Positions 1 through 8,283 are shown, numbered from the stretch's first letter. The stretch: 41,532 nt of DNA from Candidatus Latescibacterota bacterium (GCA_016927495.1 JAFGMP010000109.1:1-41532), one strand, 5' to 3'. The notes: generated from the letters alone by a model not told the origin. A program made the numbers and translations.

Positions 1-196
1 GTGTTTATATAATTTTTCCGCTTTATCTATCTAATATGAATATTATGTTTGCTTATGCCAATTGGAATTGAAATTTCATGTAAATTTTATCTGGTATCTT
101 TGTAACTGTTCTTGCATTATACTAATATCCTCTTTATTTTGATGTGGAATTTTTCTGCGAAATCTTTGGAAAAATTTATTACAACCGGAAAATATT

Positions 197-967
197 GTGG
201 CACATTCCAAAAAACTACTGCGGGTGGGATTGATTAAAGCTATCCCTCATAAGTGGAATCTTGAGGCAAACTGGCGGATTTTTGAAACATTCGCACAAAA
301 AGCCGTACAAAATGGCTGTCAGCTTATATGTACTCCCGAGTGTTTTCTTGACGGATATGTTGCTCCTGAGATGAAAAGTTTCAGCAAGGACAGTCTTTAC
401 GAGATTTCGCAATCTCTCGATGATGGATTCTATATAAAAAAGGCATTAAGTTTTGCTAATGAACACAAAGTTTATCTTGTGTTTGGTTTTACCGAACGTG
501 TTGGAGACGGATGTTATAATGCGGCAGCCCTGATAGATGATCGGGGGACTCTGCTCGGTTGTTATCGCAAAACGCATTTGCTCGATCACGACCGGTGTTA
601 TCTCCCCGGCGAAGATTTCCCGGTGTGGGAGACTGCTTTCGGCGCCATGGGAATTATGATTTGCGCCGACCGCCGATGGCCTGAAACTGCCCGTACTCTG
701 AAAGTCAGAGGTGCGGAAATTATTATGAATCCTACCTATGGTATGTGGCATCTGGAAAATGAATGGTGGATGCGGACACGGAGCTATGAGAACGAATTAT
801 ATATTTGTTTTACTCACCCCAATGTATCGCTCATTACCGATCCGAACGGGAAAATTGCAGCAAAACTTCAGAGCAATGTGCCTGATGTGCTGATCCATGA
901 TATTGATCTCTCTTTGACAGTGAATGAAATGTTTCCGTACCGAAGGACAGATATTTATGAGCTGTAA
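197..967 (+). CDS. carbon-nitrogen hydrolase (nitrilase superfamily)
   Basis: This is a cytoplasmic amidohydrolase of the nitrilase fold, about 256 residues, the normal size for a single-domain member. The three catalytic residues of the family are visible: Glu48 in CTPECFLDGY, Lys125 in CYRKTHL and Cys156 in IMICADRRWPE. Enzymes of this family hydrolyse C-N bonds of amides or carbamoyl compounds; the substrate cannot be read from the sequence. The start is a GTG with only a weak purine-rich stretch (CCGGAAAA) before it; no better start is seen. It is followed after about 107 bases by an aldolase gene on the same strand, so it may belong to the same catabolic group, but the link is inferred from position only. 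Confidence 0.85.
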   Translation: MAHSKKLLRVGLIKAIPHKWNLEANWRIFETFAQKAVQNGCQLICTPECFLDGYVAPEMKSFSKDSLYEISQSLDDGFYIKKALSFANEHKVYLVFGFTERVGDGCYNAAALIDDRGTLLGCYRKTHLLDHDRCYLPGEDFPVWETAFGAMGIMICADRRWPETARTLKVRGAEIIMNPTYGMWHLENEWWMRTRSYENELYICFTHPNVSLITDPNGKIAAKLQSNVPDVLIHDIDLSLTVNEMFPYRRTDIYEL

Positions 968-1074
968 TTAATGCATATTGAATTTCATTGTGTTTTATTT
1001 CCTGTAAGTATTACCTTTTGTTAAAAGATTTTTTAAATGCTGAATTATTAATAGAGTTTACTGGAGAGTTATAT

Positions 1075-2112
1075 ATGAGTCTTGTAAATACAATCGATCT
1101 TTTGAGGCATGCGGAAGAACATTCATATGCAATCGGCGCATTTAATGTAGTCAGCCTTGAATTTCTTAACGGCATACTTGAAGCTGCAGAGGAGATGCGG
1201 TCGCCGGTAATTTTGAACATTGCCGAGGTTCATTTCGATTATGTCGAAATCGAGGAAATCTATCCGGCAATAAAATATATGGCAGATAAGGCATGTGTGC
1301 CGGTGGTGCTGAATCTCGACCACGGTATGTCGATTGAAACGGTTGTCCGGGCGCTGCGCTGCGGTTTTTCCGCCGTGATGTATGACGCTTCGAAAAAACC
1401 GCTCGATCAGAATATCGAAGAGACACGGCTTGTGGTGAAAATGGCGCATTCTGTCGGAGTCAGTGTCGAAGCCGAGCTCGGTAGGGTTGGAGGCGCCGAG
1501 GGAGGTGAGAGGGCTGCAAAGGCACGGCGTGAATTTTTTACCAATCCCGATGAGGCCGAACGGTTCGTACGTGAAACAGGAATCGATGCCCTTGCGGTTT
1601 CAGTTGGGAATGTGCACGGCTTCTATGCGGGTGAACCGGAACTCGATTTCGGGCTTATTGCGGAACTCAAAAAACGCACCAACATACCGCTTGTGCTTCA
1701 CGGCGGTTCGGGGATATCCGATAATGATTTCAGAAAGGCGATTTCTCTTGGTATGAGAAAAGTCAACTTCTTTACCGAAATGAGCAAAATTGCCACCGAC
1801 AGGGTTCGTGAAATGCTCGCAAGCTCCGATCATTGTTTTATTCAGGACCTTCTGAAAGAAGCGCAGGCAACAATCAAAGAAGTGGTTATGGACCGTATGA
1901 AGGTATTCGGAAGCGCTCAGGCCTGTGCACTTCCAGGGAATATCTGCCCGACAGGCGGTACATGCTCTTCATGTACCATTTGCAATACGAATACAACGCA
2001 AAAGAAACCGGTTCTTCAGCCACAACCGGTAAAAGAGCAGCAGATCAGCCAGACTGAACTTTCGGATATTGTCAGCCGGGTGGTGTCTGATATTCTGAAA
2101 AGAAACGGGTGA
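1075..2112 (+). CDS. class II ketose-bisphosphate aldolase with C-terminal encapsulation-peptide-like tail
   Basis: This is a zinc-dependent class II aldolase of the FbaA/KbaY/GatY type, which cleaves a ketose (bis)phosphate to dihydroxyacetone phosphate and an aldehyde. Visible family motifs are NLDHG (Asp82, His83), EAELGRVGG (Glu134), NVHGFY (His181) and LVLHGGSG (His209). The ATG at 1075 is chosen because GGAGAG lies 5-10 bases before it; a longer frame from 988 lacks such a site. The catalytic domain ends near residue 280, the usual length. About 65 further residues follow: a Cys-rich stretch (Cys284, 291, 297, 300, 303, with CxxCxxC), a Pro/Gln linker, and a final helix TELSDIVSRVVSDILKRNG with hydrophobics at 329, 332/333, 336/337 and 340/341. 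That tail looks like the short amphipathic peptides that target enzymes into bacterial microcompartments. No shell-protein gene is in this window. Its likely partners are the PfkB kinase and the SSS symporter downstream. Confidence 0.88.
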   Translation: MSLVNTIDLLRHAEEHSYAIGAFNVVSLEFLNGILEAAEEMRSPVILNIAEVHFDYVEIEEIYPAIKYMADKACVPVVLNLDHGMSIETVVRALRCGFSAVMYDASKKPLDQNIEETRLVVKMAHSVGVSVEAELGRVGGAEGGERAAKARREFFTNPDEAERFVRETGIDALAVSVGNVHGFYAGEPELDFGLIAELKKRTNIPLVLHGGSGISDNDFRKAISLGMRKVNFFTEMSKIATDRVREMLASSDHCFIQDLLKEAQATIKEVVMDRMKVFGSAQACALPGNICPTGGTCSSCTICNTNTTQKKPVLQPQPVKEQQISQTELSDIVSRVVSDILKRNG

Positions 2113-2141
2113 AAATAATTATTTTCGTGGACTTTCCTAAC

Positions 2142-2276
2142 ATGAAATGTCCAGTTGAACCAATTTGGTATAATGGTTATTCATCATTCCTGTCATTGTT
2201 CTGGAAAAAAGCACAATACATGGAAATAGTGCAAAATCTTAAAGAAGCTGTTATTGAAAGATTTGAAAATCAATAA
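2142..2276 (+). CDS. possible 44-residue small ORF or gene remnant
   Basis: A short open frame begins at an ATG 29 bases after the aldolase stop and ends in a lysine/glutamate-rich helix-like tail (NLKEAVIERFENQ). There is no clear ribosome binding site and I recognise no family. It could be a real small protein, or a remnant left when the toxin-antitoxin pair downstream arrived. The tail has the composition of a protein C-terminus, which is the only reason it is listed. Confidence 0.2.
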   Translation: MKCPVEPIWYNGYSSFLSLFWKKAQYMEIVQNLKEAVIERFENQ

Positions 2277-2306
2277 ACCTATACTATTTGAGGCACCGTA
2301 ATAAAA

Positions 2307-2334
2307 TTGAATAAAAAATAAAATGGCATAGAAT
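2307..2334 (+). promoter_or_regulatory. putative promoter of the MNT/HEPN pair
   Basis: TTGAAT at 2307-2312 and TAGAAT at 2329-2334 are separated by 16 bases in an AT-rich stretch. A 10-bp perfect palindrome, CCCTTAAGGG (2343-2352), lies just downstream, near the expected transcription start and directly before the antitoxin start codon. It could serve as an autoregulatory operator, as is common for toxin-antitoxin pairs; that role is inferred. Confidence 0.35.
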
Positions 2335-2352
2335 TAATCAGACCCTTAAGGG

Positions 2353-2652
2353 GTGAAGAAATTGAATCTTTTAAACATTGTTAAAGAAAATCGCGACGAG
2401 ATATTGCGTATTGCCTCTCAGCACGGAGCATCGGATGTACGAATTTTCGGATCGGTAGTTCGTGGCGAGGATACCGAAAGCAGCGATATCGATTTGCTTG
2501 TTGAATTTGAGAAAAACCGCTCTTTACTCGATCATGCGGATATGATAATAGAAATGGAAGATTTGCTTGGATGCAAAGTTGATGTAGTTACCGAACCCGG
2601 TCTTAAGGAGCGAGTTAAGGCCCGTGTGCTAACGGAGGCTGTGCCGCTGTGA
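2353..2652 (+). CDS. MntA-like minimal nucleotidyltransferase (antitoxin of MNT/HEPN pair)
   Basis: This is a 99-residue minimal nucleotidyltransferase. The family signature is clear: GSVVRGEDTESSDIDLLVEF, that is GSxxRG followed by the metal-binding SDIDLLV with two aspartates. Proteins of this type act as antitoxins by adding AMP to a tyrosine in the RX4HXY motif of the HEPN RNase encoded next to them. The start is uncertain: the GTG at 2353 directly abuts the AAGGGG purine stretch, so the in-frame TTG at 2362, with about 8 bases of spacing, is an equally good start. Its stop overlaps the GTG start of the HEPN gene (GTGA), the usual coupling for this pair. It sits between two sugar-catabolism genes, which suggests insertion of a mobile defence or stability module. 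Confidence 0.85.
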   Translation: MKKLNLLNIVKENRDEILRIASQHGASDVRIFGSVVRGEDTESSDIDLLVEFEKNRSLLDHADMIIEMEDLLGCKVDVVTEPGLKERVKARVLTEAVPL

Positions 2653-2984
2653 GAGATGACAGGGAACGACTATACGACATTCTTGATGCTATAGAAAAAA
2701 TTGAAAAATATGCTCAATAAGGCCGGGAAGAATTTCTTAAGAATGAATTAATACAAACATGGATGATGCACAATATTCAAATTCTTGGCGAAGCAGTATC
2801 AAAACTATCTGATGAGTTTCGGTCATACCATCAGGATATACCTTGGAGACAAATAGTAGCCATGAGAAATCTTCTGGTTCATGTTTATTTTAACGTGGAA
2901 AAAGATGAGATATGGAATGTTATCGAACGTGATATTCCACAATTTAAATCGAAAATTCTTGCCATACTTGAAACAAACGAATGA
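2649..2984 (+). pseudogene. HEPN (HepT-like) toxin gene interrupted by an in-frame TAA
   Basis: From GTG 2649 the frame reads RDDRERLYDILDAIEKIEKYAQ, then TAA at 2718-2720, then GREEFLKNELIQTWMMHNIQILGEA and on to the end without a frameshift. Together the two parts make one HepT-like HEPN protein of about 111 residues, the normal family length. The RNase motif RX4HXY is intact in the second part (RNLLVHVY). The only visible defect is the nonsense codon at codon 24. A restart at ATG 2763 would give 73 residues containing the catalytic motif but lacking the first helix, and no good ribosome binding site precedes it. The most likely reading is an inactivated toxin; a sequencing error or rare readthrough is possible. 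The stop codon overlaps the ATG of the sugar kinase (ATGA). Confidence 0.8.
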
Positions 2985-4045
2985 AATTCATAAACCAATC
3001 AATCTTGAATGATACAAAACAAAACGGAATCGGATTTGTAGGCAGTGTTATTGTCGATGTTGTTTCGGAGATACTCGAACCGGGGAACCTCGTTTACGCC
3101 GACGGTGCCAAGTATCTTTCCGGCGAGGATTATGAATCCGAGGATGTCCAATATTCCATCGGCGGGATGTGCACTAACAACAGCATCGACTGCGCCAAGA
3201 TGGGAGCAAAGTATCCCATCTGTGTTCTGGGGAAAATCGGTTTGGATGAAAACGGCAGCCGTATCAGGGACTTCCTGAAAAAGAACGGCATTTCCGATGA
3301 ATTCCTCATGGAAACTCACGATCATCCCACGTCAGTAACCCATGTGCTCTATGTAAGAGATTCGAGTCAAACAATCAATCGTACATTCAGATATTATTTC
3401 GGCGCCATGGGTGATTTTTATCCTGAAAATATCGATTATGATGTCCTTCGGGATTTGAAAATTGTCATGGTGGGTTATGGCCTTCTAATGCCCCGATTCG
3501 ACATAGTGGACGTTGACTACGGAACCCAATTTGGCCGTGTGTTCGAAAAAATCCAAACTATGGGTATCACAACCTGCCTCGACCTGGTAACCCCTAAACG
3601 TGACCGCTGGTGGAAATTCAAACGTTTCCGCAAAACGCTGAAATGGGTGGATATTCTGTCCATTGGCGAAGACCAGGCAGAGGGTATAACCGGTATATCC
3701 GATGAACAAGCAGCAGTGAAATCTCTTGTTGAAGACTATGGTGTTACCACAGCGGTTGTCCACTGCGGCGACAAAGGGACAAATTATCTGTACAGCGCCT
3801 CGACAGGGATGGTATCACAGCGAATTTTTGATGTGCCGCCGGAGGAATACGCCGGTAACACAGGAGCCGGGGATGCTTTTACATCGGGTCTTTTGCATGG
3901 TATCCACAATGGCTGGGAACTGCCACATTGTCTCAAGTATGCCACCGCTGCTGCAGCAGTGAGCCTTGGCAGCCTAACCACAACAGATGCAATGAGACAT
4001 GAGGATTATATTATCGAATATATGGAAACACGACCGCTGAAATAA
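2981..4045 (+). CDS. PfkB/ribokinase-family carbohydrate kinase
   Basis: This ATP-dependent sugar or sugar-phosphate kinase of 354 residues shows both PfkB signatures. The N-terminal one is around residues 60-93 (IGGMCTNNSIDCAKMGA and GKIGLDENG), and the C-terminal one is GNTGAGDAFTSGLLHG, with catalytic Asp298 in the anion-hole sequence GAGD. The substrate-specificity region does not tell which sugar is used. The ATG overlaps the stop of the broken HEPN gene, and an in-frame TGA just upstream leaves no earlier start. With the symporter downstream and the aldolase upstream it fits a route of uptake, phosphorylation and aldol cleavage; this is inference from order and family. Confidence 0.9.
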   Translation: MKFINQSILNDTKQNGIGFVGSVIVDVVSEILEPGNLVYADGAKYLSGEDYESEDVQYSIGGMCTNNSIDCAKMGAKYPICVLGKIGLDENGSRIRDFLKKNGISDEFLMETHDHPTSVTHVLYVRDSSQTINRTFRYYFGAMGDFYPENIDYDVLRDLKIVMVGYGLLMPRFDIVDVDYGTQFGRVFEKIQTMGITTCLDLVTPKRDRWWKFKRFRKTLKWVDILSIGEDQAEGITGISDEQAAVKSLVEDYGVTTAVVHCGDKGTNYLYSASTGMVSQRIFDVPPEEYAGNTGAGDAFTSGLLHGIHNGWELPHCLKYATAAAAVSLGSLTTTDAMRHEDYIIEYMETRPLK

Positions 4046-4230
4046 AGAATATGCACAAAGGTACAGAGGCAGAAGGCAGAAGGGAAAAGACGATCGGGCC
4101 AGGATTATCAGTGATTGCCGGGATAAAAAATATGGGGATTGGATGGATCATGGACATCATTTAATCATGTTTATTTGTGGTTCAGACAATGAAAAAATGA
4201 GAAAGTATTTAGTTAATACCGTATGATATT

Positions 4231-4245
4231 AGTTATATTATAACT
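4231..4245. promoter_or_regulatory. 15-bp palindrome upstream of symporter gene
   Basis: AGTTATATTATAACT has 7-bp perfect arms around one central base and lies 36 bases before the chosen symporter start, inside an AT-rich stretch. It may be an operator or may overlap a -10 region. AT-rich palindromes also arise by chance, so confidence is low. Confidence 0.25.
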
Positions 4246-4281
4246 TAATAATATTTGAATTTTAAATTCGGAACTAACACC

Positions 4282-6021
4282 ATGGGATTCATCGATCTTT
4301 CAATCATCGTCGTGTACTTTGTCATAGTTATCGGATTGGGATTCTGGTATCAGAAACGCGCCTCGCAAGACCTCGAATCGTATTTCCTGAGCGGAAGGAG
4401 TATGCACTGGCTGGCGCTTGCCATGTCCGGTTCGGTATCTAACTTCGATATAACCGGAACCATGTGGATAGTGTCGCTGCTATTTGTTCTCGGCATGAAA
4501 TCGATGTGGATACACTGGATGTGGGGTGTTATGATGGGTGCGTTTTTCATGGCGTATATGGGAAAGTGGGTCAGACGCTCCAATGTACTGACCGCTGCGG
4601 AATGGATGGTTACACGGTTTGGGAATGACCTCGGCGGAATTGTGGCGCGAACCTCATACGCTCTCATGGCAGTTATTACTCTGGCGAGTTTCATCGGTTA
4701 TGCTTTTCAGGGTATCGGTAAATTCGCCGCAATTTATGTCCCGCTTGAACCTTCCGTGTGTGCGATCATTATTATCTCGACCACAACACTGTATGTTATT
4801 CTCGGAGGATTATACAGTGTGGTTATCACGCAGGTAATTCAGACATTGATACTGACTTTTGCAAGTATCCTGATCGCATCGGTTGCATATGTCAAACTCA
4901 CTCCTGAGTTGCTTTCGGCCAGTATACCTGCAGACTGGGGTTCGCTGTTGCCGAAATGGCGCCTTGAAGGACTGGCAGGTAAAGAACATGCCGGGTATGA
5001 ACTTTTTGGCGCGCTGGTTATTGTATGGGTGATTAAGGGGCTGCTGTTGAACGCTGGCGGCCCGGCACAGATGTATGACTTCCAGTTGTTTCTTGCCGCC
5101 CGTAATCCTCGTGACGCCTCGAAAATCGGAGCTGCATGGAGCTTCTTTCTTATCGTCCGCTGGGGAATGACAGCCGGAATTACCCTTCTTGCCCTGTCAG
5201 GAATAGCGCATATCACCGATCCTGAGCAGGTTATGCCGATTGTTTTGAGAAAATTCCTTCCTGTCGGACTGAGAGGTATCGTGATTGCCGGACTTCTTGC
5301 CGCATTTATGTCGACATTCAGCGCCACGGTCAACAGTGCGGCTTCCTTTATCGTACGTGACCTTTTTCAACCATTTTTACGAAAAAAAACAACCGAACGT
5401 CAGCTTGTAGGATACAGCCGTATAGCTACCGTCCTGGTTGTTTTAATCGGTATCGGTATCGGTTTTCGTGCCAAATCCATCGCACAGATATGGAACTGGA
5501 TCATGATGGCCCTCGGCGCCGGTGTGATTATGCCCAATGTGCTAAGGTGGTACTGGTGGCGCATGACCGGATGGGGTTATGCAGCGGGAACTCTTGGCGG
5601 AATAATATTATCACTGTTTGCGCTTGTTTATCCGAATGCACCAATGTATGTTGTTTTCCCTCCGATTTGTCTTGCTTCGTTGTTTGCTTGCATTGTTGGT
5701 TCCCTGATGACAAAACCTGTCAATGAATCGATTCTGGTAAAATTTTACCGTACTGTACGGCCATTCGGTTTATGGAAACCCGTTTTTAAAAAAGCGAATC
5801 TGTCAAAGAAAGAACTATCGGTGAAATCGGAAAAACCTGTGTTCATGATTCTCAACACTCTGCTGGGGATGGTCACAGTTACCGGTTTATATCTGTTTCC
5901 CATGTATCTGGTGGCTCACCGTCATACTTTATCGTTTATGTTATTAGGTTCTGCATGTGCGGCAATGAGTGTGCTATATTTAACATGGTATAAAAACCTT
6001 CCTGGGTATGATATAGAATAA
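4282..6021 (+). CDS. sodium:solute symporter (SSS family)
   Basis: This is a polytopic inner-membrane transporter of 579 residues in the SSS family, with roughly 13-15 hydrophobic segments. The N-terminus is typical: a first helix, then the polar SYFLSGRSMHWLALAMSGSVSNFDITGTMW, where the Ser/Asn/Thr-rich helix matches the conserved TM1 and TM2 region of the family. I chose ATG 4282 (MGFIDLS) over a TTG nine codons earlier because it starts just before the first membrane helix; neither has a strong ribosome binding site. The family couples inward sodium to uptake of sugars, polyols or organic acids. The PfkB kinase about 236 bases upstream suggests a sugar-type substrate. Confidence 0.9.
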   Translation: MGFIDLSIIVVYFVIVIGLGFWYQKRASQDLESYFLSGRSMHWLALAMSGSVSNFDITGTMWIVSLLFVLGMKSMWIHWMWGVMMGAFFMAYMGKWVRRSNVLTAAEWMVTRFGNDLGGIVARTSYALMAVITLASFIGYAFQGIGKFAAIYVPLEPSVCAIIIISTTTLYVILGGLYSVVITQVIQTLILTFASILIASVAYVKLTPELLSASIPADWGSLLPKWRLEGLAGKEHAGYELFGALVIVWVIKGLLLNAGGPAQMYDFQLFLAARNPRDASKIGAAWSFFLIVRWGMTAGITLLALSGIAHITDPEQVMPIVLRKFLPVGLRGIVIAGLLAAFMSTFSATVNSAASFIVRDLFQPFLRKKTTERQLVGYSRIATVLVVLIGIGIGFRAKSIAQIWNWIMMALGAGVIMPNVLRWYWWRMTGWGYAAGTLGGIILSLFALVYPNAPMYVVFPPICLASLFACIVGSLMTKPVNESILVKFYRTVRPFGLWKPVFKKANLSKKELSVKSEKPVFMILNTLLGMVTVTGLYLFPMYLVAHRHTLSFMLLGSACAAMSVLYLTWYKNLPGYDIE

Positions 6022-6072
6022 ACAAGAGAAAACGATGTCTATAATATAACCTTACAAGGAATAGGATTATTT

Positions 6073-6801
6073 ATGGAGGATTTGAGTATCAGTTATTGTT
6101 TTACCATGGAAGATGGTAAACAACATATTTTTGATTTGCTGATTGGTGGTGAAACTCTTGATTTGAAAAAAAACATTTCGGGTAAAATGCCTTCCTGGAT
6201 AAATCTTGAATTTCATCAATGTTCAAACTGTACGCTTTCGACTGCTACCCATATGTATTGTCCTCTCAGTTTGAGCCTTGTTGATATTGTACAATGTTTT
6301 AATAAATTTATGTCGTATGAAGATGTACAGCTTGATGTTATTACCAAAGAGAGAAAAATTTCCCAGAAGACAACGATTCAGCGGGGTATAAGTTCACTGA
6401 TGGGTCTTGTTATGGCAACAAGCGGTTGCCCGTACACAAAGTTTTTTAAACCTATGGCACGGTTTCATCTGGTGATGGCAAATGAGGAAGAGACATTGTA
6501 CCGTGCCGCATCCATGTATATGCTGGCTCAGTATTATCTGAATCAGGAAGGTCGTGTTGCAGATATTGAGTTAAACGGACTGAAAAAGATTTATAATGAT
6601 ATTCAGGTGGTAAATGCTGCGGTTACACAGCGATTACGGACTGCAGCTGAGGCTGATTCATCCATAAACGCTATTATATTACTGGATACCTATGCACAGG
6701 CGATACCGTTTATTATCGAAAAATCGATCAATGTCATTCGGTATTTATTTTTACCGTATCTTTCAGGGGAAAATAGAACAAAGGATAACATGAATATCTG
6801 A
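6073..6801 (+). CDS. uncharacterised protein with CxxC-x6-HxxC motif
   Basis: This is a 242-residue soluble protein with no signal peptide. Near the N-terminus it carries Cys50, Cys53, His60 and Cys63 (CSNC...HMYC), a spacing suited to binding one zinc or a small metal centre. A second conserved-looking block is SLMGLVMATSGCP (Cys119) followed by FKPMARFHL and EEETLYRAASMYMLAQYY. The pattern resembles a domain-of-unknown-function family, but I cannot name it with certainty. AAGGA about 15 bases before the ATG (6056-6060) is at the far end of normal spacing. Only 16 bases separate it from the nitroreductase gene that follows, so the two are probably co-transcribed. The function is unknown. Confidence 0.75.
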   Translation: MEDLSISYCFTMEDGKQHIFDLLIGGETLDLKKNISGKMPSWINLEFHQCSNCTLSTATHMYCPLSLSLVDIVQCFNKFMSYEDVQLDVITKERKISQKTTIQRGISSLMGLVMATSGCPYTKFFKPMARFHLVMANEEETLYRAASMYMLAQYYLNQEGRVADIELNGLKKIYNDIQVVNAAVTQRLRTAAEADSSINAIILLDTYAQAIPFIIEKSINVIRYLFLPYLSGENRTKDNMNI

Positions 6802-6817
6802 AATCCGGAGGCGCTCT

Positions 6818-7519
6818 ATGATAACGTCAATATTGATAACAAAGCTGAATGTGGCAACTTTATTGATCAGTACGGTGTTTTTCTTTATAATGTTTTGTTA
6901 TGTGTCTGAAAGTAGTGAAGACAAATCAATTCAACTCCCGAAACCTTTTCATAAAAGTACTATTTCGGTAGAAGAGGCTCTTTCCCTGAGAAGATCGGTA
7001 CGAAGTTACACGGATAAACCGGTTACCCTCGAGGAAGTTTCTCAACTTCTCTGGGCTGCGCAGGGGATCAACGATGAGAGGGGGTTAAGAACAGCGCCTT
7101 CCGGCGGCGCTTTATATCCTCTTGAAACCTATGTTGTCGCAGGTAACGTTACTGGCCTGTCCAGTGGCCTTTACCGTTATATTCCGCAGGATCACCGGCT
7201 TATTGAGGTGAAAAAAGGCGATATTCGCGAAGGACTTTCAGCTGCATCCCTGGGTCAGAATTGTGTGAGATCAGCGCCGGTATCTTTTGTCTTTTCGTCG
7301 GTTTGGCAGCGCATAACGAAAAAGTATGGTGAGAGAGGCAAACGATATGCAATTATCGAAGTGGGACATGCGGCACAGAATATTTATTTACAGGCTGTTT
7401 CTTTAAATCTTGGTACTGTGGTCGTTGGAGCTTTTAGCGATGATGATGTAAAAAAACTGATCGGCATGGAAAACGGTGAAGATCCGCTGTATGTTATGCC
7501 TGTCGGCAGAAAGCAATGA
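6818..7519 (+). CDS. membrane-anchored SagB/ThcOx-type nitroreductase-family protein
   Basis: This FMN-binding nitroreductase-fold protein has 233 residues. The opening RRSVRSYTDKPVTLEEVSQLLWAAQG is the standard flavin-binding start of the family. APSGGALYPLE (residues 93-103) is typical of the SagB-type dehydrogenase branch, as is the later AIIEVGHAAQNIYLQA. Residues 8-30 form one hydrophobic segment ahead of the domain, so the enzyme is probably tethered to the membrane or exported as an uncleaved anchor. A strong GGAGG (6807-6811) precedes the ATG. SagB-type enzymes oxidise heterocycles in peptide natural products, but stand-alone members like this one, with no YcaO partner visible, have unassigned substrates. 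Confidence 0.85.
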   Translation: MITSILITKLNVATLLISTVFFFIMFCYVSESSEDKSIQLPKPFHKSTISVEEALSLRRSVRSYTDKPVTLEEVSQLLWAAQGINDERGLRTAPSGGALYPLETYVVAGNVTGLSSGLYRYIPQDHRLIEVKKGDIREGLSAASLGQNCVRSAPVSFVFSSVWQRITKKYGERGKRYAIIEVGHAAQNIYLQAVSLNLGTVVVGAFSDDDVKKLIGMENGEDPLYVMPVGRKQ

Positions 7520-7565
7520 ATCATATCGTTGTTTTTGAGCGATTTACAGAAAAACCATTGATAGC

Positions 7566-7589
7566 TATTTTTAAACATCTTTAAAAATA
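7566..7589. terminator. AT-only hairpin between convergent genes, possible bidirectional terminator
   Basis: TATTTTTAAA and TTTAAAAATA form 10-bp perfect arms around the loop CATC. It lies 47 bases after the nitroreductase stop and 59 bases beyond the stop of the convergent acetyltransferase gene. The stem has no GC pairs, so a termination role is plausible from position but weak thermodynamically. Confidence 0.35.
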
Positions 7590-7647
7590 ACGGTAATCAA
7601 GCCTACCGACTATGCTGTTTCATAAACTGTAATAACCGGAAAAAAAT

Positions 7648-8283
7648 TCATGTATGCGGTTCCCGCAGCATTGTCCAGATAACTATATTCCCGGCGGGCA
7701 CTTCAACCTCAGTGAGTACTGTGAAACCGCACTTTTTGTAATATGCCACATTACTTTCTGACTGCGTCTCCAGATAACATGCTATTCCATCGGTGTATGC
7801 CTGAGACAAAACGGGTTCGATAAGTTTTCCGCCAATACCCTGGTGTTGAAATTCAGGCTCCACTCCTAAAGTCCATAAATACCAGTGAGGCATGTCCCCG
7901 AGAGTTTTATGCGCCATATCGATATAATCCAGAACTTCGAGGAATCGTGAACGTGTCTGACCGGAAAATTTCATCAGCGCTCTTGTGAACGGGAGTCCTG
8001 TACGAAACATTCGCCATAAGGTCATCTCCGTATTCCCCGGTGAAAGCCAGCAAGCCACACCATGAATCGGTGTGTCGGTGTATATTACTCCATATATACT
8101 GCAATATGTTATAACCGCATGCCAGAGATACTGAAGTGATATAGTTCGTTCAACAGTGTCGGGGATGATTTTTACAAATACCTGATCCTCCTGAAAGGCT
8201 TTCGTCAATACTTCCGACGCCTGCTTCTTTTGTAAAGCAGTCAACCGGGCAGGCGGTTTTAACTTCAATATTCCTTCATTCAT
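7648..8283 (-). CDS. GNAT-family N-acetyltransferase
   Basis: This 211-residue protein has a GNAT domain in its second half. Motif A, which binds the acetyl-CoA pyrophosphate, is QHQGIGGKL around residues 146-154, preceded by the WTLGVEPEF beta strand. The block ESNVAYYKKCGF is the usual motif B. The first 70 residues are a variable substrate-facing part. The substrate is not predictable. It lies 71 bases downstream of the exported M28 peptidase gene on the same strand and may share its transcript. Confidence 0.82.
   Translation of the reverse strand: MNEGILKLKPPARLTALQKKQASEVLTKAFQEDQVFVKIIPDTVERTISLQYLWHAVITYCSIYGVIYTDTPIHGVACWLSPGNTEMTLWRMFRTGLPFTRALMKFSGQTRSRFLEVLDYIDMAHKTLGDMPHWYLWTLGVEPEFQHQGIGGKLIEPVLSQAYTDGIACYLETQSESNVAYYKKCGFTVLTEVEVPAGNIVIWTMLREPHT

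Noticed and set aside
101..123. Possible promoter before the nitrilase gene (TATACT at 118-123)
   Set aside because: No acceptable -35 element at the right distance; left out of the feature list.
4839..5333. 164-codon open frame on the minus strand
   Set aside because: Antisense to the symporter; no motifs, typical mirror frame of a membrane-protein gene.
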